DNA from: Balneola sp.
GTDB taxonomy: Bacteria; Bacteroidota; Rhodothermia; Balneolales; Balneolaceae
Length of the DNA: 64,000 bases
Direction of reading: 5' to 3'
Assembly (NCBI GenBank): GCA_002696035.1
Contig: NZQV01000010.1
Location: 310,001-374,000 of the forward strand
The position numbers and the translations under genes are program-made. Below are positions 55,440-64,000 of the stretch, in pieces. Within the stretch, counting starts at the first letter, position 1, and each line of letters starts with the position of its first letter. Below the pieces are notes generated by a model. It was not told the DNA's origin. It was given only the letters and a program-made list of their open reading frames with translations, and did not search any database.

Positions 55440-55948
55440 ATGATCTCGTCCAGTTCTACATCGATCCAGATGGTTTGGTCTGAATATTGATTGTTTGGAT
55501 TGTTGCCATAGGCAAGATCCGGAGGCAGAATGAGGACACGCTTTTCGCCGGCCTTCATGCCAATAACTCCTTCTTTGAATCCAGCTTCAGTAATAACACG
55601 GCCTCCTCCAACAGAAGCAGGAACAGGGGTTTGAACTCCATTAACATAAGAGCTAGAAATGATTCGATCCGGATCATCTTTGACTCTCTTGGTAAAGAAA
55701 ATATCGATCTGATCTCGCGGGTTTACCGTGCAAATATCCTCATCTCCGCTGGGGCAGATACCTTCTTCTACAATGTAATATTCCAAACCGGATTGAGTGG
55801 TTACTTTCTCAGCACCAGCAATGGAAAAAGGATCCGGAACGGTTGAATAGTCGATTCTTCGCGGGTTGTTACTGTCATCACAGGAAAGCAGAAACAGAGA
55901 AATGATAACGGTTAAAAAGACAGGTAGCTTCAAAATTTTAATGTCCAT
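55433..55948 (-). CDS. FKBP-type peptidyl-prolyl isomerase lipoprotein
   Basis: A 171-aa lipoprotein (LFLLSCDD lipobox) with an FKBP domain in the C-terminal half: VITEAGFKEGVIGMKAGEKRVLILPPDLAYG, here quoted only as the core GMKAGEKRVLILPPDLAYG. FKBPs catalyse cis-trans isomerisation of prolyl bonds, here in the periplasm. A cysteine-containing insert (GICPSGDEDICT) precedes it and may form a disulfide. ATG 55948 is preferred to the TTG at 55951. Its 3' end overlaps that of alr on the other strand. Confidence 0.9.
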   Translation of the reverse strand: MDIKILKLPVFLTVIISLFLLSCDDSNNPRRIDYSTVPDPFSIAGAEKVTTQSGLEYYIVEEGICPSGDEDICTVNPRDQIDIFFTKRVKDDPDRIISSSYVNGVQTPVPASVGGGRVITEAGFKEGVIGMKAGEKRVLILPPDLAYGNNPNNQYSDQTIWIDVELDEIIY

Positions 55949-56067
55949 CAATATTTAAAATGCTCTTTGATTGATTAGTCAGTTAACTATGTAGAATGAA
56001 ATTTATTTCATTGCAAAGATAAAGCATAGCTGTGTTAAAACCATAGCTGATATCAGAATGAATTATA

Positions 56068-56901
56068 TCAGGAATCGTCGGCAGTTCCTTCAATGGCTTC
56101 GGCCAGATCTTTCTTTCTTTTACGTACGGCAAACCTGCTTACCCAGATGGAAAATTCGTACAGGACCGTTAAGGGTACTGCGATCAAAATTTGTGAAATG
56201 GGATCGGGTGGGGTGAGGAAGGCTGAAATAATGAGTGCCACAATAATGGAATGTCGTCGGTATTTTTTAAGGAATTCCGGCGTCAGGAGCCCGATCTTGG
56301 ATAAGGCATAGCTTATAACGGGTATCTGAAATATTAACCCACAGGCAATCACCCACATAGAAACAGAACTGAAGTACGCGTTGATGTCAAAATCATTTCG
56401 GATGATGTCTGAGATCTGGAACTGGGCAAAAAACTGCAGGGCAAAGGGAACCAGGATCAGGTAGCCGAATGCAACCCCCATCAAAAAGAATAAGGTGATA
56501 AAAAAGGCACTGAAGAAAGACTTCTTTTTCTCTTTGCGTTCTAAAGCCGGCTCCACAAACGACCAAACCTGGTATATGAATACAGGTGAGCCGATCACAA
56601 ACCCCATCACAAAGAGTGTGCCCCAGAAAGTGAAGAACTGCCCGGGCAGGCGACGGCTTTGAAGCTCAAAGGTGACGGCATCTACGCGGAGAATATCGTA
56701 CATGAAGAACTCGCCACGGGTTGGTCCCAACATGACTTGCTCAACAAAGAAATCGGAGAAAATGAAAGCGATCACAACACCAATTAATACGCCGATAAGG
56801 CCTTTTATGATGCGCCACCGGAGTTCCTCGAGGTGTTCCAGAAAAGACATGGTTGCAGTCCGGTCCACCGGTTTTTTAGCTTTAGGCGGATCACTTTGCA
56901 T
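56068..56901 (-). CDS. tatC: Sec-independent protein translocase TatC
   Basis: A 277-aa inner-membrane protein that binds twin-arginine signal peptides. FLEHLEELRWRI is the conserved N-terminal motif; six hydrophobic helices follow, with FVEPALERKEKKK in the first loop and ISAFLTPPDPISQI late. No tatA is adjacent in the window. ATG 56901 has a GGAAGA-like SD about ten bases upstream, so it is chosen over the TTG at 56919. It is the last gene of rpiB-glyA-tatC, 30 bases after glyA. Confidence 0.95.
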   Translation of the reverse strand: MQSDPPKAKKPVDRTATMSFLEHLEELRWRIIKGLIGVLIGVVIAFIFSDFFVEQVMLGPTRGEFFMYDILRVDAVTFELQSRRLPGQFFTFWGTLFVMGFVIGSPVFIYQVWSFVEPALERKEKKKSFFSAFFITLFFLMGVAFGYLILVPFALQFFAQFQISDIIRNDFDINAYFSSVSMWVIACGLIFQIPVISYALSKIGLLTPEFLKKYRRHSIIVALIISAFLTPPDPISQILIAVPLTVLYEFSIWVSRFAVRKRKKDLAEAIEGTADDS

Positions 56902-56931
56902 AATTTGACGTTCTTCCAATGGGGAATCTCC

Positions 56932-58230
56932 TTAGGCCGTTACAAAATCATACAGCGGAAACCGGTCACAAAGGTCACGAACTTCCTGCTCCACTTTTTT
57001 GTGATTGTCTTCGTCTTCAGGTTTCTGAAGTACTTTATCGATCAATACGGCGATCTGCTCGAACTCGGCTTCTTTGAGCCCGCGGGTGGTCATAGCAGGG
57101 GAGCCGATGCGGATTCCGGAAGTCACAAACGGACTTTCTGTATCGAAGGGCACCATGTTTTTGTTTACGGTGATGGCGGCTTTGCCAAGGGCATCTTCCG
57201 CGATCTTTCCGTTCAAGTCTTTATTTCGAAGATCGATCAGGATCAGGTGATTGTCGGTTCCACCACTTACCAGGTTGTATCCCAGTTCCATGAATTTATT
57301 TGCCATAGCTTTGGCATTTTTCTGGGTCTGGGTTTGGTAGGTTTTGAAATCATCCTGAAGGGCTTCACCAAAAGAAACAGCTTTTGCTGCAATTACATGC
57401 ATCAAAGGGCCGCCTTGTGTTCCGGGGAAAACAGCGGAGTCAAAAACTTCACCCCAATTTTTTGTTCGCCCTGATTTCCGGGCCGTAACACCGATCGTAT
57501 TCTCTGTGTCTTTTCCAACGAGGATCATTCCTCCACGAGGTCCGCGCAGGGTCTTGTGGGTAGTGGTTGTTACAACGTGTGCATGGGGCAGAGGATCTCT
57601 TAAATTTTTAGTAGCGATTAATCCGGCGGTATGTGCCATATCCATCCAGAGCAAGGCTCCTACTTCATCAGCGATATTTCGGAATGCTTCATAATCATAA
57701 TCTCGCGGATAGGCGGAAGCTCCAATGGAGAGCATGGTCGGCTTCACTTCCTTGGCTCGCTCACGGATCTTGTTCATATCCAACCTGCCAGTGTCCTTCT
57801 CAACGCCATAAAATTCTGCGTTATAGTTGATGCCGGAGAAGTTAACCGGTGAGCCGTGCGTGAGATGTCCACCGTGAGACAGATCAAAACCAAGTAAGGT
57901 TTCGCCGGGCTTCATACAGGCGAGGTAGACCGCAGCGTTGGCTGTAGCCCCGGAATGGGGCTGAACATTCACCCAGTCGGCTCCAAATAATTTCTTTGCC
58001 CGCTCGCGAGCCAGATCCTCAACTTCATCAACCACTTCGCAGCCGCCGTAATATCGCTTTCCGGGATAGCCTTCCGCATATTTATTGGTGAGAACACTGC
58101 CCATTGCCGAGATCGTTGCTTTGGAGGCAAAGTTTTCGGAAGCGATCAGCTCCAGGTTATAATTTTGTCGGTCCGTTTCTTTTTCAAGTAGTTTGAATAA
58201 TTGAGCGTCTTGATCCTGAAGTGATTTCAT
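56932..58230 (-). CDS. glyA: Serine hydroxymethyltransferase
   Basis: A 432-aa PLP enzyme that exchanges serine and glycine while charging tetrahydrofolate with a one-carbon unit. The PLP lysine is K226 in [16 protein letters not shown]. Other landmarks are [23 protein letters not shown] and [14 protein letters not shown]. It starts 14 bases after rpiB and precedes tatC, all on the minus strand. The rpiB-glyA order is known in other bacteria. Confidence 0.97.
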   Translation of the reverse strand: MKSLQDQDAQLFKLLEKETDRQNYNLELIASENFASKATISAMGSVLTNKYAEGYPGKRYYGGCEVVDEVEDLARERAKKLFGADWVNVQPHSGATANAAVYLACMKPGETLLGFDLSHGGHLTHGSPVNFSGINYNAEFYGVEKDTGRLDMNKIRERAKEVKPTMLSIGASAYPRDYDYEAFRNIADEVGALLWMDMAHTAGLIATKNLRDPLPHAHVVTTTTHKTLRGPRGGMILVGKDTENTIGVTARKSGRTKNWGEVFDSAVFPGTQGGPLMHVIAAKAVSFGEALQDDFKTYQTQTQKNAKAMANKFMELGYNLVSGGTDNHLILIDLRNKDLNGKIAEDALGKAAITVNKNMVPFDTESPFVTSGIRIGSPAMTTRGLKEAEFEQIAVLIDKVLQKPEDEDNHKKVEQEVRDLCDRFPLYDFVTA

Positions 58231-58244
58231 CAGCTACGGGTAAT

Positions 58245-58682
58245 TTATTTAGTTAATGATTCAATTTTGTTGATGCGTCGCTCGTGCCGACCGCCTTCAA
58301 ATTCTGTATTAAGCCAGACTTCCAGTATCTCCCGGATCTGATCTTCACTGAGCTCACGGCCGGGGAGGCATAGAATATTGGCATCATTATGAAGCCGGGT
58401 CATCTCAGCTGAGTTTTTGTTATACACCAGACCAGCTCTCACTTTTGGAAATTTATTTGCTGTCATGCAGACCCCCTGACCACTACCACAGATCAAGATT
58501 CCTATACTGTCATCACCGTCATTCACCCGCTTGGCTACTTTAACGGCAAAATCGGCATAATCCACAGAATCTTCGGAATTGGTCCCATAATCGGTAATTC
58601 CGTGGCCCATTTCTTTTAATATCTTTTTGGTGATCTCCTTAGCGGGAAATCCGGCATGGTCGCTGGCTATTGGGATATTCAT
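58245..58682 (-). CDS. rpiB: Ribose-5-phosphate isomerase B
   Basis: A 145-aa RpiB/LacA-LacB-type sugar isomerase. Key positions are SDHAGFPAKE (D8 and H9), catalytic C65 in ICGSGQGVCM, and RLHNDANILCLPGR with H98. It interconverts ribose 5-phosphate and ribulose 5-phosphate in the pentose phosphate pathway. It is the first gene of the rpiB-glyA-tatC operon and is divergent from the inositol monophosphatase gene across 69 bases. Confidence 0.95.
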   Translation of the reverse strand: MNIPIASDHAGFPAKEITKKILKEMGHGITDYGTNSEDSVDYADFAVKVAKRVNDGDDSIGILICGSGQGVCMTANKFPKVRAGLVYNKNSAEMTRLHNDANILCLPGRELSEDQIREILEVWLNTEFEGGRHERRINKIESLTK

Positions 58683-58751
58683 GAATACAAATTTGTGGTA
58701 AGAATTAAGGTTGCCAAATATCTCTATTTTTTAGCTGATATTAAAGGTAAG

Positions 58752-59633
58752 ATGAATTATGATAGTATATTTTCTATTGTTGATCATGAAAACCAACACT
58801 CAAATTTACAAAGACCATATATATTGAAGTATTCCAAAGAATTAAACACAGCAAAAAAAGCAGCAGCTGAAGCCTCCGCCATCATCCGGGAATACGCTTC
58901 TGATGAATCTTTCAGCATAGAATTGAAAGGGAAGAATGACCTGGTTACCGATGCTGATATCTCGGCGGAGAATAAGATCATTGAGATACTGAATGAAGCT
59001 TTTCCCGAAGACCTGATCCTTGCTGAGGAATCTCAGGCCCGGAAAATACTTCCTGAGGGACGGGTTTGGATCATCGATCCTATTGATGGTACCACCAATT
59101 TTGCTCACCAATTCCCGAGGTATTGTGTGTCCATAGCGCTTTGGGATCAGAAAACGCCCAGGGTTGGTTTGGTGCTTGAAGTGGCCAGTCAGGAGTTGTT
59201 TACGGCTGTTGACGGGGAAGGAGCCTGGATGAACGGGAAAGAGATCCACGTTTCACAAAATACCGATCCTTCATCATCTCTTATCGGAACCGGGTTTCCG
59301 TACAATAACCTGGAGCTGGTGGATAATTACCTGGTGCTTTTTAAGCGAATGATGGAGAAAACGCATGGTGTGCGTCGTCCCGGAACGGCCGCCTGGGATC
59401 TGTGTAATGTAGCCTGTGGCCGGTTTGAAGGCTTTTACGAGTATGGGTTGAGTCCCTGGGATGTTGCTGCAGGTGCACTGATAATTCAGGAGGCCGGTGG
59501 CGTAATTTGTGACTGGGAGGGAGAGGACGACTGGTTATTTGGTGAACGTATAATTGCAGGGAATAAAGTGATAAAGGACTTTTTAAAAGATGAAATTCAG
59601 GCATGCTTCCAAAAGGTGCAGTTGAAGAAATAA
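58752..59633 (+). CDS. Inositol monophosphatase family protein
   Basis: A 293-aa metal-dependent phosphatase. Motifs are EES (LILAEESQA), WIIDPIDGTTNFAHQFP and the C-terminal WDVAAGALIIQEAGG. An N-terminal part of about 30 residues before the usual start is retained even with the ATG at 58752; the frame reads back to 58656 inside rpiB. It is longer than typical by that stretch. The likely substrates are inositol phosphates or a related sugar phosphate. Confidence 0.9.
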   Translation: MNYDSIFSIVDHENQHSNLQRPYILKYSKELNTAKKAAAEASAIIREYASDESFSIELKGKNDLVTDADISAENKIIEILNEAFPEDLILAEESQARKILPEGRVWIIDPIDGTTNFAHQFPRYCVSIALWDQKTPRVGLVLEVASQELFTAVDGEGAWMNGKEIHVSQNTDPSSSLIGTGFPYNNLELVDNYLVLFKRMMEKTHGVRRPGTAAWDLCNVACGRFEGFYEYGLSPWDVAAGALIIQEAGGVICDWEGEDDWLFGERIIAGNKVIKDFLKDEIQACFQKVQLKK

Positions 59634-59938
59634 GTTACCCGCTTAGCAGCGCCTGAATCTGCCCGACCAGTTACAGAAATCGACCTGACTGTTTTGCAGA
59701 TCTAACAACGGTAGCCTAATTCATCGATCAGAGGGGTAATCCGTCAGATCGAGTAGGGATCATAGAGTATGAAACTTACCCTGATGAAACATCGAGCGGA
59801 GAATTTAGATCCATCAGATATATATACATAATAAGCCCTTCCAGCAGTCCCGGAATGCATGAAAAATATTTTTCCTGAGGCTCTCAATTATCACCCTAAA
59901 AAGAGCTAATATTGTGGTGAATTTAATTTTATCACATC
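59634..59938. other. 305-base gap with no gene
   Basis: I see no open frame of note, tRNA or strong hairpin between the inositol monophosphatase gene and the GNAT/ATP-grasp gene. The last 30 bases (GTGGTGAATTTAATTTTATCAC) form a partial palindrome that may be a regulatory site for the downstream gene, but the match is loose. Confidence 0.4.
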
Positions 59939-61903
59939 ATGGATATTTCCATACGCCGATCTAAACCCCGGGATCTTAACGCACTTTTTGAACTTGAAAA
60001 GAAAGCGTTCCCACTCTATCAACAAAGCCCCAGAAGAACGCTTTCGCTTTCACTGAAAAGTAAGTTTCAGCAGGTTTGGGTCGCTGAAAATGTATCAGGT
60101 AATGATTATAAAATACTGGGCTGCCTGATATTATACTTATATAAGAAAGCTGTCAGAGTCTTCTCAGTAGTTGTGGATCCGGAGTTTCAAGGTAAAGGGA
60201 TCGGGAAAAAATTATTGGTAAAGGCAAGGGAGACTGCGGTTCAAAATGCAGCAGATCGAATTACCCTGGAAGTGGATGCTAACAACCGTAAGCTGGTGGA
60301 ATGGTATATAGAAGAGGGGTTCGAATCCACCGAGCTTTTGTCCGATTATTATAAGGAAGGGGAAGATGCTTTTCGGATGGTGCTGAAGCTGCCAAAGGAA
60401 GAGGCAAAGCCCCGAATTACCAACATGATCGTGGTGGATGATCCGAGAGAATGGGATCTGGAGCTGGTGGATGTAGAGGTGATATCTTCAAAAGATTATA
60501 CCTCGAACAAGGATAATATTGCAGAACGACCTCTCCGGGTCTTCAACCTCTGTAATTCATATCGCTATCAAAGTATGGGATATTATGTGTCGCTGCTGGC
60601 TTCGGCAAGGGAGCATCGCGCAATTCCCAATGTAACGACCATTCGTGATTTCAAAGACCTGAGTGTCATTCAGTCCATAGCGGATGACATTGAAGAAGTC
60701 ATTCAGCGTACTTTGAAGAAAGTAACCGAACCAAAATTCACCTTGGATGTTTACTTCGGTAAAACATTAGATCCTTCATATAAAGCATTGGGGCAGAGTC
60801 TATATCAAATGTTTGAATCGCCGATAATCAGAGTCCATTTTCAGCATAACGACAAGTGGGAGATCAAGAAGATCACCCCATTGAGTTTGAATAAAATTGA
60901 ACCCGGTGATCTGGATAAAGTGAAGGGATTTGCGAGATCGTATTTTGAATCCCGGCGGTTTCAGCGCACAAAACTTAAGCACTATAAGTACTACCTGGCG
61001 GTACTGGTTGATCCCTCAGAAGAGCATCCGCCTTCTGATAAAAAAGCACTTAAAAAACTGGAGAATGCTGCGGAAGAATTTGATGTGTACACCGAGTTCA
61101 TCACAAAAAAAGATTATAATCGGTTGTCGGAATTTGATGCCTTGTTTATCCGGGAAACGACAAATGTGAATAATTATACGTATCAGTTTTCCCGGAAAGC
61201 CTATGCTGAAGGACTTGCTGTGATCGATGATCCGTGGTCTATTCTCCGTTGCTCCAATAAGATCTATCTTCATGAAAGCCTGAAGCTGAATAAGATCCTG
61301 ACGCCTGAAACAAGGGTCTATTTCAAAGGCAAAGTACATGTGGAGGAACTGGAATCACTTGCCTATCCAATGATCTTGAAACAGCCCGACAGTGCTTTTT
61401 CGCTCGGCGTGACCAAAGTGAAGGACGCTGTGGAAATGAAAGGGACCTTAGATCGATTATTCAAGCAATCAGAGTTGGTGATCTCCCAGGAATTTGTGCC
61501 ATCTGAATATGACTGGAGGATCGGGATGCTGGATAACCAGGCTTTATTTGCCTGTAAGTACTACATGGCCAAAGGACACTGGCAGATCTATAACTGGAAA
61601 GGTGCTAAGAAAGATCAGTCCGGTGATGCTGATACCGTTGCCATTCAGGAAGTTCCCCAAAAAGTACTGAGAGCAGCCACCAAAGCAGCTAAAGTGATGG
61701 GCGACGGTTTGTACGGAGTAGATCTTAAAGTGATCGGAGATAGGGTTTATGTGATCGAAGTGAATGATAATCCCAATATAGATGCGGGTATAGAAGACGC
61801 CGTTATGGGGCAAGAACTATACAGAAAAGTTGTCAGATCGCTGGTAACACGCATTGAAATGGCCCGGAATATAGAACGCTTTGTGAGCGTGGATCCTGCT
61901 TAA
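59939..61903 (+). CDS. GNAT acetyltransferase fused to a RimK-like ATP-grasp ligase
   Basis: A 654-aa fusion. Residues 1-150 are a GNAT domain, with the acetyl-CoA motif QGKGIG at 84-89 (VVVDPEFQGKGIGKKLL). Residues about 165-340 look like the RLAN domain found N-terminal to RimK-type ligases (RVFNLCNSYRYQSMGYYVS). Residues about 430-640 are the ATP-grasp domain, with YPMILKQPDSAFSLGV and the metal-binding EVNDNPNID (E607, N609, N611). Such ligases form amide bonds by way of an acyl phosphate. A cytosolic peptide or modified amino acid product is likely, but no partner gene (for example a glutamate-cysteine-ligase-like gene) is adjacent. Confidence 0.88.
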   Translation: MDISIRRSKPRDLNALFELEKKAFPLYQQSPRRTLSLSLKSKFQQVWVAENVSGNDYKILGCLILYLYKKAVRVFSVVVDPEFQGKGIGKKLLVKARETAVQNAADRITLEVDANNRKLVEWYIEEGFESTELLSDYYKEGEDAFRMVLKLPKEEAKPRITNMIVVDDPREWDLELVDVEVISSKDYTSNKDNIAERPLRVFNLCNSYRYQSMGYYVSLLASAREHRAIPNVTTIRDFKDLSVIQSIADDIEEVIQRTLKKVTEPKFTLDVYFGKTLDPSYKALGQSLYQMFESPIIRVHFQHNDKWEIKKITPLSLNKIEPGDLDKVKGFARSYFESRRFQRTKLKHYKYYLAVLVDPSEEHPPSDKKALKKLENAAEEFDVYTEFITKKDYNRLSEFDALFIRETTNVNNYTYQFSRKAYAEGLAVIDDPWSILRCSNKIYLHESLKLNKILTPETRVYFKGKVHVEELESLAYPMILKQPDSAFSLGVTKVKDAVEMKGTLDRLFKQSELVISQEFVPSEYDWRIGMLDNQALFACKYYMAKGHWQIYNWKGAKKDQSGDADTVAIQEVPQKVLRAATKAAKVMGDGLYGVDLKVIGDRVYVIEVNDNPNIDAGIEDAVMGQELYRKVVRSLVTRIEMARNIERFVSVDPA

Positions 61904-62772
61904 GCCGGTACGTTGGCCTGAATGCTTTTCAACATCAAAACTGAGCAGGTGATCGCAATAATCTCGATCACCGGAATGATGAAAATAACCGGGATGATGT
62001 TGTATCCTACAAGCCCCATATACACGATCTTCGCGATCAGGGCAGCCATCAGAATGGAAAGAAAAATGAGATAGATCGGAGCTAACAGGTATCCGCCCGG
62101 TTCCTTTTTAAGAAGTAGATATCCGGAGACGAAAGCGAGGGGAAGCAAAATAGACAGATCCAGTCCCTGTACAATCAAAGTGGTGTAATGCTCTACAGCA
62201 GACGGATATATGCTGCCATCCAGAAGCGGAGGCACTACGACGCTCAGCCAAAGCAGAGCTATGGATAGGGAACTGATCATCAGAAACCATCCCGATAGTT
62301 TGGCAGGAGCGTTTTCGGAGAATAGAGATGGATCGGACTCCTTATAAAGTGAAAGAACGGTTAGGGAAAAAGCAAAGAAAGAACTCCCGGCCAATATTAT
62401 GTAGATGAGGAAAAGCGAATTATACATCGCCATCGCCAAGTAAAATAAATAGGTGACAAAGAAATACCCTAAAGTTCCGGCAAGCGCAAAACGGGCTCTT
62501 AAGGAGCCTTTTGATGCATAGAAAAGTGAAATTAGCAGCAGAGGAATTCCGATGAACAGCGTAATGTAATCTTGTGCAATGCCCTGAATGGCTACCTCAG
62601 CAGACATATGCTGATACAAGCCTTTTCCATAGATCTCCACAGTTTGTCCGCGGATGGATTCGTATTCAAACCCTCCGGAGCCGCCCAAGCTAAAAATACC
62701 CATAAGAGTAGCTATGAAGGCAAAAAAAGCTACCATTCCGGTAAGGATATAGATCTTCTTTACACTTTTCAT
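61900..62772 (-). CDS. Polytopic membrane protein of unknown function
   Basis: A 290-aa protein with about eight hydrophobic helices and an extracytoplasmic loop near residues 30-60. No family recognised. The frame reads from TTG 62805, but ATG 62772 (MKSVKKIYILTGM) begins the first helix and is preferred. Its stop overlaps the end of the convergent GNAT/ATP-grasp gene by four bases. Confidence 0.75.
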   Translation of the reverse strand: MKSVKKIYILTGMVAFFAFIATLMGIFSLGGSGGFEYESIRGQTVEIYGKGLYQHMSAEVAIQGIAQDYITLFIGIPLLLISLFYASKGSLRARFALAGTLGYFFVTYLFYLAMAMYNSLFLIYIILAGSSFFAFSLTVLSLYKESDPSLFSENAPAKLSGWFLMISSLSIALLWLSVVVPPLLDGSIYPSAVEHYTTLIVQGLDLSILLPLAFVSGYLLLKKEPGGYLLAPIYLIFLSILMAALIAKIVYMGLVGYNIIPVIFIIPVIEIIAITCSVLMLKSIQANVPA

Positions 62773-62870
62773 TGGATAAGGATTTAGGTATCCGAATGCT
62801 ACCAAATCTTCATGTAGAAAAAATGAAGTTAGTCCGAACTTCAGCTAAAACTGAAATATTTAAAATGATG

Positions 62871-63614
62871 TTATCGCTTTGGGCTGTGTTCAAAAAACAC
62901 GTCCATGGATTTCAGCGGAGCCGGAGAGAGGTAGTATTTGAAGGGCTCGCCGAATTCAAATCCAGCTAAGTGACCAAAGTAGCGGGCCCGTGCCTCGTGT
63001 TGTTTGAAATAAGATTCGGAGGAGATATAGGTTTCGGGCTCATCCCCGGGATCGGTAACATTAAATTGGGTGGAAAAAGCCAGAATAGCTTTGCGCTTGG
63101 TTTCCCATTGGTCTGAAATATCAAACACGAAATCCGGTTCAAAAGGACGGTCTTGCATGTAATGGAGGATATGTGCTGGCCGCCATGGTTGTTGCTGCTT
63201 GCCCTCACTATTATGAGATTCGATCTTTTTGAGACCGGAGTAAAAAAGGGCATCAAGGGTTAGGTTAGTACCTTTTTGATGATCAGGATGCCGATCAAAA
63301 GGCGCACCAACCAAACAAATATGAGGTTGTGTAAGCCGAACCTGCTCAATGATCTTAAGCTGATTTTCACGCGTATTGGGAAGAAGTGAGTCACCGAGGT
63401 CCAAATTAGCTCGATAAGAAATGTTGAGAAGATCAGAAGCTTTTTTAACCTCATTTGCGCGAGTGGCTTCGGTACCTCTCGTTCCCATTTCACCTTTGGT
63501 CAGGTCAATGATCCCTACTTTTTTACCCTGATCGGAGAGGGCCGCAATAGTTCCGCCACAGTTTAATTCTGCATCGTCGGGGTGAGAGGCAAAAACAAGT
63601 ACATCTAATTTCAT
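62871..63614 (-). CDS. bshB1: Bacillithiol biosynthesis deacetylase BshB1
   Basis: A 247-aa LmbE-like zinc deacetylase. The signature is VLVFASHPDDAELNCGG, with the HPDD metal-binding residues, then GEMGTRGTEATRANE and DRHPDHQKG. BshB1 removes acetyl from N-acetylglucosaminyl-malate in bacillithiol synthesis. ATG 63614 starts directly at the family N-terminus; the frame reads back to 63680 without homology. The other bsh genes are not in the window. The HPDD and GTRGTEATR motifs favour BshB1 over related mycothiol enzymes. Confidence 0.92.
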   Translation of the reverse strand: MKLDVLVFASHPDDAELNCGGTIAALSDQGKKVGIIDLTKGEMGTRGTEATRANEVKKASDLLNISYRANLDLGDSLLPNTRENQLKIIEQVRLTQPHICLVGAPFDRHPDHQKGTNLTLDALFYSGLKKIESHNSEGKQQQPWRPAHILHYMQDRPFEPDFVFDISDQWETKRKAILAFSTQFNVTDPGDEPETYISSESYFKQHEARARYFGHLAGFEFGEPFKYYLSPAPLKSMDVFFEHSPKR

Positions 63615-63743
63615 AAAGGAAATATTTTTCTTGAAAAGTAAGGAATTTACGGTCCTTGTAAAGCTGGTAAAATAATTCAATTTGGATGAAACGTTCGGCT
63701 ACGGTTTTCGTAACGTTGAGAGTTATCACCCAAAAATACCTAC

Positions 63744-64000
63744 ATGAGATTTCTAAACAGCTTTATTGAAGGATTTCGGATCGCTTTTCGCGCCATCAAG
63801 ATCAATAAGATCCGCTCTACCTTAACGGCGCTTTGTATCATTATTGGAATTACAATGGTTACTATCGTGGATGCCGTAACAACCGGAATGGATATTACAT
63901 TCGAGCAAAGTATGTCTATGATGGGACAAAATGTGGTTTATGTTGAAAAATGGCCCTGGGGAATGGGGGGCGAGTATAAATGGTGGGAGTACAGAAACCG
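63744..64000 (+). CDS. ABC transporter permease (MacB/FtsX-like), cut by the window edge
   Basis: The first 85 codons of a membrane protein starting MRFLNSFIEGFRIAFRAI. The pattern NKIRSTLTALCIIIGITMVTIV is the first transmembrane helix of MacB-type permeases, followed by the extracytoplasmic TTGMDITFEQSM region. The gene continues past the window, so only the family, not the substrate or partners, can be given. It is divergent from bshB1 over 129 bases. Confidence 0.85.
   Translation, partial: MRFLNSFIEGFRIAFRAIKINKIRSTLTALCIIIGITMVTIVDAVTTGMDITFEQSMSMMGQNVVYVEKWPWGMGGEYKWWEYRN

Noticed and set aside
59910-59938. Partial palindrome before the GNAT/ATP-grasp gene as a known operator
   Set aside because: Only part of the two halves match and no regulator with such an operator is identifiable nearby.
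1-64000. CRISPR arrays, tRNA, rRNA or IS elements
   Set aside because: I saw no spaced direct repeats of CRISPR type, no tRNA-like clover leaf, no rRNA-like sequence and no transposase gene in the window.

Overview
The window reads as a chromosomal segment of a marine-type Bacteroidota/Balneolota-like bacterium (Balneola/Gracilimonas relatives are my best guess, by inference). The grounds are C-terminal type IX secretion (T9SS) sorting domains with the QNYPNPFNP signature on two proteins (a third has a related tail), a SusC-like TonB receptor followed by a PorV-like protein, a BshB1 bacillithiol deacetylase, moderate GC, and weak Shine-Dalgarno sites with several TTG/GTG starts. I see no rRNA, tRNA or CRISPR.

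Layout. 1-1438 (minus): a glutamine synthetase-family ligase and the first codons of a partner gene. 1675-7021: three exported hydrolases (a GH9 glucanase, a type-B carboxylesterase lipoprotein and an alpha/beta esterase). 7258-11554: a carotenoid-isomerase-like oxidoreductase, two overlapping rhomboid proteases and ispG. 11787-31248: a starch/maltodextrin locus, with a LacI operator, a TonB receptor, a 1210-aa calcium-motif surface protein, a PorV-like barrel, a T9SS-sorted glycan-binding protein, a LacI regulator, three GH13 amylases and a sugar MFS transporter. The order suggests surface binding and cleavage, TonB import, periplasmic trimming and inner-membrane uptake. No SusD is present.

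31353-39228: a PIN-type toxin-antitoxin pair with its own operator boxes, a thioredoxin-fold protein without cysteines, pabC-like and folC, rho with an intrinsic terminator, and three less certain genes.

40459-42524 is the most unusual part: a short integron-type gene-cassette array with three attC-like sites. Each cassette carries a plus-strand gene or gene pair: a DUF6970-like lipoprotein, an unknown secreted protein, and a MazE/MazF toxin-antitoxin. No integrase gene is in the window, so it looks like a CALIN (attC cluster lacking an integrase). A decayed attC-like sequence lies about 5 kb further on, at 47444-47562.

42628-64000: a TlpA-like protein, a kinase-like phosphotransferase, a CysQ-like phosphatase, a sensor histidine kinase, several small proteins, an MBL hydrolase with SppA, a PYROXD2-like oxidoreductase with alanine racemase, an FKBP, an rpiB-glyA-tatC operon, an inositol monophosphatase, a GNAT/ATP-grasp fusion, a membrane protein, bshB1, and the start of an ABC permease cut by the window edge.
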